Shown here one piece after another: positions 55,955-64,000 of a stretch of DNA of 64,000 bases. The DNA lies in contig MCFL01000131.1 in the NCBI GenBank assembly GCA_002102555.1, forward strand, positions 1-64,000, read 5' to 3'. Numbering within the stretch: the stretch's first letter is position 1; each line of letters begins with the position of its first letter. The notes below the pieces were generated by a model. That model was given only the letters and a program-made list of their open reading frames with translations. It was not told where the DNA came from and ran no database searches. This DNA comes from Catenaria anguillulae PL171 (lineage: Eukaryota; Blastocladiomycota; Blastocladiomycetes; Blastocladiales; Catenariaceae). The position numbers and the translations under genes are program-made.

Positions 55955-58900
55955 TCACATCCTGTTGCTGTTGCGGTGGTGGTTGCGGCGCTGGTTGTGC
56001 ATCATCCGCTGTTGTCGCGTACGGCAGGCCGACGAACCTGATACCGACATGGTGGATGCTGGTCGCCGCCCACCACCTGATGTTCGAGACCCTGGCGCCA
56101 CCGGCCAGGGTGTACCACCACTGGAATGACCATGCTCCTCATCGATTTGCCCAAGAGCCAAGTTGAGATTGGACCCTGACGTGTACACTTGCTGCAATTT
56201 GTCGTGAGATTCCCGGCGCGTGAGCGATGGTCCCGTGGAAGTCGCATTCCCTGGCGCACCGCCGTTGTCGGGAAACTGACCCGGGTCGCGGATCTTTGCT
56301 TGTGCAGCCACCGTGTACGTCTTTGCCAACCGCTCAAACACGTCCGACGTGGCCGACTGGGGCCGCGGCCGCCTCGGTGCGGTGGAAGTTGAGTAGACTG
56401 ATGATGCTGTTGCAGGCCCAGACGTGCCCGAGCTCATGGACATGCTGCGATGCTCGCGCGGGCCACCAGCGCTCCCGGCGTCCGACTGGGCGGAGGAAAT
56501 GGCGCCAGACTTGAGCGGTGATCCAGAGGTGGAGCTCGTGACCGACATGGAATCGTCGTCGTTGGCGCCAGCGCGGCGGGCCGTGTACGAGTAGGCAGGC
56601 GACGAAGCGCGGGACGAGATGGGAATTGGGCTGGTCGAGGAGGGAGGCCGCAGGTCAGGGAACACGCTAATACCCATGATTGAGTCGTAAGGCGACACGA
56701 CCGATGATGGTTGTTGCTGCGACTGATTTGCACCGGAGTTTTGATGCTGCTGCTGTTGCTGAAGGTACCCATCGACGGCCATGGTCTTGATCCGCTTCTC
56801 GTAATCTACGGCATTCTTCATGGCCGTCTTACGCATGAGCAACAGGTTCTTGCGCAACGAGTCAATCTGCGTCTCCTGCCTTGTCACTTCCATGGCTTGG
56901 TTCCTTGCCGAAATCTGCAGCTGAATAAAGTCATCCACAATCGACTCGAGCAACTGAACCGCGTCTTCGGCGCCCAGCGAACGAACCAGCCCAACCACGG
57001 CTTCATACCCAGAAACACCGCCATTGGCCGAAGACGATTGCGCATCTGAACTCGCGGCTTCTGCTTGCACGGCCTTGATGCGCATATCCACATACTGCAA
57101 CTCGGCATCAATCGACTCAAGCCGATCATCCATGTACTGCGGCGCCGCTGGATCGGGCTCCTTGCCCAGCCGCTCGGCCTCGGCAATCACAACACGGTCA
57201 CGCTCGTTGAGCAGCTCAATCTTTTCGTCAGTCAGGCGCTTGCGCTTGGACACAAGCTGCTCAAGTTCCGCCGACTGTTGCTGCGTCGTGACCACTGTCT
57301 CCATCTCCTTGTACAGCTGGTGCTTGCGATAGGTCAAGGCAAGCTCTTGCTGCTCGCGGTCAATGTGCGGCGTGTTGGCCCGACTCGAGTCGGGCGCGGC
57401 GGAATCTGGGCGCACGATGGAATCGCCGACAAGTGACGTAATGGACCCACGATGCATGCCCCCTGCAGCAGCAGCAAACCCGGCAGGAGCTGACCCGGGC
57501 TTCATGATGGTCTTTTGCACTGAGGACCGCTTGAGCAAGGCCGTGACCGACTTGAGCTTTTGATTCGACGCCACAATCTCCTCTGCACGCCGCTTGAGCA
57601 ACACCTTTTGCAACTCGAAATTGCGCTCGTACTTTTTCGCCGTCTCGGTCGCCATGCGCTCCTTGCGTCGCAGCTTTTGGATCTCGCGCTCGGCGGCCTG
57701 TGCCTGCTCGCGACTCTTTTCCGCATCCTCGCGCATCTTTTTCAACAGCCGCGTCTTTTCCGCCCGGAGAGCATCCACACTCAACTTGAGCTGGCGCAAC
57801 ATCATTTCGGACTTTTTCGACGACGTCATTGCCTTGGTCGCCTCAATGTGGTTCTTGCGCAAGTTGGAAATCTCGCCGAGCAACTGCTTGACTTTGGATT
57901 CGTACCGCGCACGGATATCCCGCTCCTTTTCTCTTGGCCCGTTTGTCGCCTGCATCCGAACCAGGGCTTCGTCACGCTCGGACCGCACGCTCGAAAGCGA
58001 CTGCTGAAGCTGCGACAACTTGTCCTCGTACGCGTCCTTCATGTTCAAATACTCGCGGTGCGTCGACTCGAGCCGCGTCATGAGTTCTTCCTTGACGGCC
58101 AGGTCGGCTTGGATCTTGTGGAGCGCACGGTGAAGCAGCTCGGGCGCTTGCGTCATGACGGTCGCACCACCACCACCACCACCGCCGCCGCCGCCCGACT
58201 GTGATACCGAACTGCCACCCTCGTCGCCGCCATTCACAACCGTCGGCGTCTTTGCCCACGTTGGCACGTCCAGCGCACCACCAAGCACCATTGGTCGCTC
58301 GACCTCGGAGATGGCCGACTCTGCGCCCTCACTCCCGGCATAATTCCCGAGCGCGCCTTGCATCCCGAGCGTACCGCCCTCACCAGCTTGCGCCAACGAC
58401 GGCGGCCCGCCATTCCCGTTTGCGTCACCCTTGTTGCTTGACGTGTCGAGCAAAAACTTCATGTCCTGGCGAATCTGCTCGCGTGCTCGCAACAGCGTCG
58501 CATTGACATCGTCGTCCATGACACCGCCCGCACCGGCGGATCCCGGAAGCACGAATCGGAACTGCTTGCGGCCAGATGTCGACAAGGACGAGGATGATGA
58601 TGGGCCGTTGGCCGATGGCGCAGCAGCAGAAATGGCAGCCGCTTGCTGCTTGACCATCACGAGCTCGGTCTCGCGGTCGGAGAGTGCGTGCTGTAGTTCT
58701 GAAATTTTCGTCAGGTACGACACGAGCAATGGATTGGGTGGCTGTGCGGCGTTAGGCGACGACGACGACGAGGGCAAAGAGTCGTCCGTGTCCATTGCGT
58801 CCTCGTCGGGCCGGTCGGGCAACGTCCACCCATTCTTTTCCATGAGCAGGGCGTCGCGCTCGGCTTGCACGAGAACAAGCTGGTGCTCGATGGTCTTGAT

Positions 58901-60541
58901 TCTGTTTTGCAATTGCAAAATGTGCACCTCGAGCTTTGCGCGTTCGTTTTGCAAGTCTTTGACTTGGGAGCGCAGGTTGGAGCCGAAAACCGAGTTTTGT
59001 TCGTGCAGCTTTGCAAGGTTTTCCGCCGATGAGGAGGCAGAGACAAGACCACCCGCGCCGGTTCCGCTTGGTGCGCCGCTGGAAAGACCATACTGTTCCT
59101 TGAGCGTTGCGAGTTCGAGCTTGAGCCGCGAGATTTGCGTGCGCAGTTGCTGCACCTCGACCGAATTGGCGCCCTGCTGTGGGTTGATTTGCACCTTGTT
59201 TTTGATATTGCGGGCACGGTTGGCGTATTTGAGCGTCGAAAGTGTCTCTTGGAAGTTTGTGTCGGCGGGCGAGACACACGCCAGCATGAGCGTTTGCGAG
59301 TTGCCGCCGAGCGAGTCTTGCAAGAGGCGTGTGAGTTTCGAGTCGCGGTATGGGACGTGGCCGCCGCCGCCGCTGGCGAGCCGCGATTCGTCGCCGAGCG
59401 CAGAGATGACGTTGCCGAGAGCAAGGAGACCAGAGTTGATGGCAATGCCCTCTTTTGCTCGAGTTCCTTCGGCGTGGGTTTTCTTGAGCTGGATTTATCC
59501 ACAAGGGTAAGTTGGACCTAACTCGTGGAACAGCAAAATGAACACATACACGTTCGGAACCGGCCAAATCGACAAAGTGGAACTTTGCCATGATCCTTTC
59601 GGTGACGCCCGACTCGGGATCCACCTTGTTGAGGCGTAATGTGACGGAAAAGATGGCGTGCGATCGAGAAGAAACCATGTTCATGTCGGTGGAACCGGTT
59701 GTTCGACAAAGCGAGCCCTTGTTGAGAAAGCTATCATAGCATGAGGTAGAACCGAAGGTGAGCGCGGCGACCACGGAGAAGGAGACCAGTAGTTGAAACG
59801 TACCCAAGCAACTGCTCTGGCGATGCACACGGTTCCTCCCTCACGCCGACCCACACGATATTGCCATACTCATCTTCTCGAATCCTCAACGTGTCCCCAC
59901 CAGATGCCACGCTACTTGGCCCGCTTCCAAACCCGCCCCTTACGGATCCAGGCCGGCTCGCCGCCGCTGATGCTGCTGCCGTGTCCGGCCGATTTGACGG
60001 GTTGAGGAGATCGATGAGTTCCTCGTTGTAGAGCTCGAGAAAAGAAACGGCAACAGAGTAGCTGGAAGGTTCTGGGTATCGTCGAGGCAGCTCGTCAAAC
60101 ATGACACTGATGGCACGTGGGACAATGCCTTGATTCTCGGTGCCAATGTTGCCGTCGAGTCCAGTGCCCATGGAGTATGTTTTGCCCGAGCCAGTCTACA
60201 TTTACCAAGTCAACATGCAGCATCGCAATTATTCAATCAGCTGCGCCCAATCCATACACATTCAACAACATGGCTGAGCGACGCACCTGTCCATATGCGA
60301 GCACGGTCGCATTGAACCCTTCGAGAAACTTTTCGAGCAGTGGCGCTACGGCATCCTCGTATAGCTGCGACTGGTGCGTGTCGGTCCAAAAGACATGGTC
60401 ATAGGTGAAGGATCGGTCCTTGCCCAAAACGACTTGCGGTACTCCAGGAATTGGCGACAAGCATTCGTATTCATTGGCGAGCGTTTCCTTTGCGGTGAGT
60501 GGGCGGACGCGCAGGGCGACCTTGACTGAGGTTGTTGCCAT
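55955..60541 (-). CDS. Kinesin-4 family motor, KIF21-like
   Basis: Plus-end microtubule motor; kinesin-4 members regulate microtubule length in spindle, cytoplasm or cilia. Exons 60541-60287, 60195-59804, 59730-59550 and 59488-55955 give 1,453 residues. Motor domain: [10 protein letters not shown] at the start; P-loop [12 protein letters not shown] created exactly across intron 1; [15 protein letters not shown] (switch I); VDLAGSER (switch II); [20 protein letters not shown]; and neck [15 protein letters not shown]. The long stalk includes heptads and a conserved kinesin-4 segment, [20 protein letters not shown], followed by [20 protein letters not shown], which is like KIF21. The last 250 residues are Ser/Pro-rich and disordered. 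The WD40 propeller found at the C terminus of animal KIF21 is absent. The nested start MATTSVKV at 60541 is preferred over an upstream in-frame codon. Confidence 0.9.
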
Positions 60542-61515
60542 AGTGGAAAATGACAGTTCAGCCGGCGAATTGAGCAATGGTTGATGGCAATTGGTGCATT
60601 CACTTGAGGCGTTCGAAAAGCTGGTTGGTCAATGTCGTGCAAGACGGCCCGGAGAGTATATCAAGATGTTGATCAAGAGGCGACCGAGCTTTGGAGATAG
60701 CTGGCAGTGATCCCAGTCGTTGCAAGCAAGATCAGAGGTGGGTGAGAAAACCCGAAGGCTGGGCTGGCTCGGCCGTGAGATGCGATGCCTTTGTCGTCGT
60801 CAGATCGGCGGCGGCGGCGGCTTCAGAGGTTGGAATGAGGATGATGCGGCAGGGTTGAGGGCAATCGACGCGGACGTTGCACAGTTACGCAGTGTATGTC
60901 GAATGCCAATAGTCTTTGACATCCCGAATGGAGGCAGCATTCATGTATCCGAGTGCAATATTGGAGCCCGTTTACATGAGCCGTTTGGTGGTTCCGATAC
61001 GTATGCAAAGGTCAGTGGCGCTGCCCATGGTGATCATGATCAGCGACGATCGCTTTCCACTCAGGCACGAGCGCATGAGCACATGAGCGCAGCGCACAGT
61101 GCACAAATTTACAATTTACTGTGCTGTCAACACCAGCGTTAGAGCGCATGTCGGGCCGCCGTCATAGCCAGCTGTGTCTGACCCTGGCCCTGGATAGCTT
61201 TTTCGTTTTCATGCGGCCATCCCTGGATCCAGCCAGATTCACGAATCACGAGTCGCGGCTGACTGCATTTTTGATTGTGGTCAAGGATTGTTGTGCCTGA
61301 TTTATCAGCCCTGGTGCCAATCCGGCAAATCCATGGATTGTTGATGCAATCGCGCCGCCATACATGTACAGAGAAACAACGCAACCTGATTGCTGCTCAA
61401 CTCTTCAAGTATTATACCGAGGGACCCGCGCATTCGCTCGACGAGGGACCAACCCTTTACTCGCTCCTCCCAACAATTAACAACCCCCTTTCATGTCCAT
61501 GCAATCAAGCCCAAC
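60542..61515. other. Divergent intergenic region
   Basis: About 970 bases between the divergent kinesin and NMN adenylyltransferase genes. It must hold both promoters. No supported coding segment, RNA gene or repeat. Confidence 0.55.
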
Positions 61516-62556
61516 ATGTCTCAAGCAACAACCACCCGCTCTTCATCACACTCTGCCCAGAATCTCTCGGCCATAGCTGTCTCGTCGGGCGTCATGCGCA
61601 TGACCCCATACGTGTTTCCGACCGAAAGATTGCAGCGAGTGCAGTCGGAACCACGCAAGGAGCCCTTGGTCCTCGTCGCTTGCGGTTCTTTTTCGCCAAT
61701 CACGTATTTGCACTTGCGCATGTTTGAAATGGCAATGGATTGGGTGCGCGAGGACGGCCGTTTCGAGATGTTGGGCGGATACTTTTCCCCAGTCCACGAG
61801 GCGTACGGAAAAGTCGGGCTCGCCAGCGCAGCTCACCGCGTGGCCATGTGTCGGTTGGCCGCTCAGACAAGCGATTGGTTGATGGTGGATGCTTGGGAAC
61901 CGCTGCAACCCAGCTATGTGCGTACGGTCGAGGTGCTGGATCATTTCAACCACGAGCTGAACGAGGTGCTAGGCGGGGTCGAGTTGCCAGATGGAAGCAA
62001 ACGACCCGTTCGCATCATGTTGCTGGCTGGTGGCGATTTGATTGAGAGCTTTGGCACGCCCAACTTGTGGGCCGAGGCAGATTTGCATCGGATTTTGGGC
62101 GAGTATGGGTGCTTTATCATTGAGCGGACCGGGGCGGATGTTTGGGCGTTCTTGTTGAGCCATGACATCTTGTATGAGCATCAGGTAGTTCATTTGTTTT
62201 CCTCAAATCACCTCATCTCGCTCACTTTCACTGTTGACCCCGCTAACCTATCGCCTTTGTCATTACAGCGAAATGTATTTGTCGTCAAGCAGCTGATTTA
62301 TAATGATATTTCGTCAACAAAAGTTCGCCTGTTTGTCAAGCGCAACATGTCCATCAAGTACCTTGTGCCCGACGCCGTCATGCACCACATTTACGCGCAC
62401 AGGCTGTATATTGGCGAGCGCGAGCCGCCATCGGCGTCATTTGATATTCCACTTGTCGTATTCTTCCGTAGGTATCCTTTGTTGCGATGTTTACCTTGTT
62501 CGCATCTCATCTCCACACCTCACCAAGTCCCTTCTCTATCACTCCTTGCAGAATAG
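61516..62556 (+). CDS. NMA1: Nicotinamide/nicotinate mononucleotide adenylyltransferase
   Basis: Makes NAD+ or its deamido form from the mononucleotide and ATP. Motifs: VLVACGSFSPITYLHLRMFE (nucleotidyltransferase GxFxPxTxxH signature), YFSPVHEAYGK, RVAMCRLAAQTSDWLMVDAW, MLLAGGDLIESFG, CFIIERTGAD, and the C-terminal NDISSTKVR with MSIKYLVPDAV. The first exon is 61516-62184 and an intron 62185-62268 (GTAGTT donor) precedes the second. A possible further 84-base intron, 62468-62551, lies at the 3' end; both versions end at the same stop, giving 290 or 318 residues. The 290-residue form is nearer the family length. Start at ATG 61516 (MSQATTTRS). Confidence 0.92.
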   Translation: MSQATTTRSSSHSAQNLSAIAVSSGVMRMTPYVFPTERLQRVQSEPRKEPLVLVACGSFSPITYLHLRMFEMAMDWVREDGRFEMLGGYFSPVHEAYGKVGLASAAHRVAMCRLAAQTSDWLMVDAWEPLQPSYVRTVEVLDHFNHELNEVLGGVELPDGSKRPVRIMLLAGGDLIESFGTPNLWAEADLHRILGEYGCFIIERTGADVWAFLLSHDILYEHQVVHLFSSNHLISLTFTVDPANLSPLSLQRNVFVVKQLIYNDISSTKVRLFVKRNMSIKYLVPDAVMHHIYAHRLYIGEREPPSASFDIPLVVFFRRYPLLRCLPCSHLISTPHQVPSLSLLAE

Positions 62557-62668
62557 TGATGACAATTGTGAGCTTTTTATGTTTTGGTTTTGCAGTATGA
62601 TATGCTTTTACCAGACAGAATACTCCTTCTTCACCTTTGGTGACTGCAATCACTAGGAACGTCAACCT
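62557..62668. other. Short convergent spacer
   Basis: Only about 110 bases between the stop codons of the adenylyltransferase and PAN3, so their 3' UTRs may overlap as antisense. Confidence 0.6.
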
Positions 62669-64000
62669 CTAACTGGCTACCGTCCCCAACCCGCCAATCA
62701 GCTCGTTAAACGTCTCCTCAACGCACCGCTTGAGCTCGGCATATGTGACAATGAGGCAGTTGCGCTCGTCGCGCGACGTGAGCATGATGGATTCATCCAC
62801 GCCAACGTCAAGCTACACATGGCACCATACGACACGAAGACATCAGCAGCGATTGAAACCCAGAGACACAAAAAAAGGGAGTGTACCTTGTTCAAGCACG
62901 AGACAATGTGACCAACATCCAACACAGGCCTGCCAAACCCGTCGACGGGATGAAACACATAGTCGCGAAACAGCGTAATCAAGTACCGATCGCCCGTCTC
63001 TGACCACCGCGGGCCCAGAGCAAACTCTGGGCGTTCTGTGATAAAGTTGAGCTTGATCATCATGCGCGCCATCCGCCCATTCTCGAGCTCCTTGGCCATC
63101 TCATTCTCTAATCGATTCACGTGCGTGCGCAGGGCATCCACCTCGCCCAGAATCGCCCCGCTGCACATGCCCACGATCTCTTCGGGCCGCTTGTGAAGGT
63201 TCGGATCGAGCAAGTAATACACCACCGTGGAAATGCCTTGGTACGGCCGTAGGATCTCTTGTACTTGCGTCATGGACCTTGTTGCTGATGCCTTGCTATC
63301 TGCTGATGAGCCCGACGACGACGCCGATGAGCCAGACGACGCAAGCGTCACCATGATCTGGCCGAGTGCCATCCAATCCGCCTGCTGCGCCTGCTCGAGA
63401 TCGGCCTTGCCCAGCGTGATTTCGGCAAGCGGGTCATTGCCCTGGCGCGCGGCAGCAGCAGCCAGCGCAAACTCGAGCGCACCCAGGCCCGTGAGTCGTA
63501 GGCGGTTGCGGACGGCAGCAGGAGGGGCCGTGGACGTGGGCGTGTGCGGTTTGGGCACGAGGATCTTGGAGGCGTGCAGGGAGAGCGCAACGTCAGGCCA
63601 ACAGAGTGGATGGCGTGGATGGCAGAAACGAGCTGCGACAGGTACGACCACAAGAGGCCTTCGGGAAAGTGGTGTTGCTGTTGATGGGATTTGGAGGCGT
63701 TGGATTTTGACGCGGATTTGCCCGACGTGGCGGTGGGCAAATTGGGTGCGGTTGGTTGATGGTCGACAGCAAGGTGGTTGCGTTGGCAAAGTAGTCGTAC
63801 GCCAGAACGAGTGCTGTTTTCGTCATTGTGTCAATAAAGTGACTCGCCAACATAAGAAGGAAGAACTGGAAGGGCAAGAAGAAACGGTACAAGACTCGCC
63901 ACCAAACGCCATGGTCGTAAACCCTTCCTTCAATCTGCAAATACCAGGATGATCGGGCACTTTTTTCCACATGTCCACCACGCTCTGCAAAACTGCTCCG
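62669..64000 (-). CDS. PAN3: PAN3, regulatory subunit of the PAN2-PAN3 deadenylase (5' part outside window)
   Basis: PAN3 is a pseudokinase that dimerises, binds poly(A)-binding protein and recruits the PAN2 nuclease for initial poly(A) shortening. The visible part starts inside the pseudokinase: KEGFTTMAFGGESSLVLAYD (joined across intron 63814-63890), FPEGLLWSYLSQLVSAIHAI and SLHASKILV. The C-terminal knob region follows: YYLLDPNLHKRPEEIVGMCS, WSETGDRYLITLFRDYVFHP and DVGHIVSCLNKLDVGVDESI (across intron 62813-62886). It ends near ELIGGLGTVAS. The kinase region uses a degraded catalytic loop, as usual. Two one-base frame breaks occur without introns, near 63744-63746 and near 63594; each is repaired by one extra base in a short run. 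The gene continues beyond the right edge. Confidence 0.88.

Overview
The window is eukaryotic nuclear DNA from a fungus that very probably makes flagellated zoospores. Genes lie on both strands and are interrupted by short introns (about 61-98 nt, one of 234 nt). Fungal-type proteins (PAN3, TMEM135 family, Munc13/Ync13-like, Lag1-type ceramide synthase) sit beside a CFAP53-like axonemal coiled-coil protein and a KIF21-like kinesin-4. This points to Blastocladiomycota, Chytridiomycota or a related zoosporic lineage. The phylum is inference.

Layout. 1-3.6 kb: 3' part of a CENP-C/Mif2 kinetochore gene, cut by the left edge. 4-7.4 kb (-): PMCA-type Ca2+-ATPase. 7.9-13.5 kb (-): glycogen debranching enzyme. 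13.8-16.3 kb (-): F-box protein with an in-frame stop near its N terminus. 16.6-17.6 kb (-): two-exon gene of unknown function. 17.6-24 kb: gene-poor block with one small unknown gene and a cluster of an AATGCYTG motif. 24-29.6 kb (+): intersectin-like protein with two EH, coiled coil, two SH3, DH, PH and C2 domains. 29.7-30.3 kb: MITE-like element with 30-bp terminal inverted repeats and a nested palindromic insertion. 30.3-32.7 kb (+): Helitron-like Rep gene lacking its helicase, followed to 33.6 kb by an unknown multi-exon gene. 34.7-36.0 kb (-): M20 aminoacylase. 36.5-38.2 kb (-): TMEM135-like membrane protein. 39.3-40.5 kb (+): ceramide synthase. 41.1-44.0 kb (+): NEK kinase. 45.3-48.8 kb (+): BET bromodomain protein. 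49.2-53.5 kb (-): Munc13-like protein. 54.1-55.5 kb (+): CFAP53-like protein. 56-60.5 kb (-): kinesin-4. 61.5-62.6 kb (+): NMN adenylyltransferase. 62.7 kb to the right edge (-): PAN3, partial.

The genes are unrelated housekeeping functions and form no operon or cluster. Window-wide themes are: (i) the 34 introns I could delimit almost always have a pyrimidine at donor position +4 (GTACGY or GTATGY) and never the textbook GTAA; (ii) several conserved genes carry one-base frame breaks, mostly at short homopolymers, which look like residual assembly errors; (iii) 29.7-33.6 kb is a mobile-element patch. All functions come from reading translated motifs; no database search was run.
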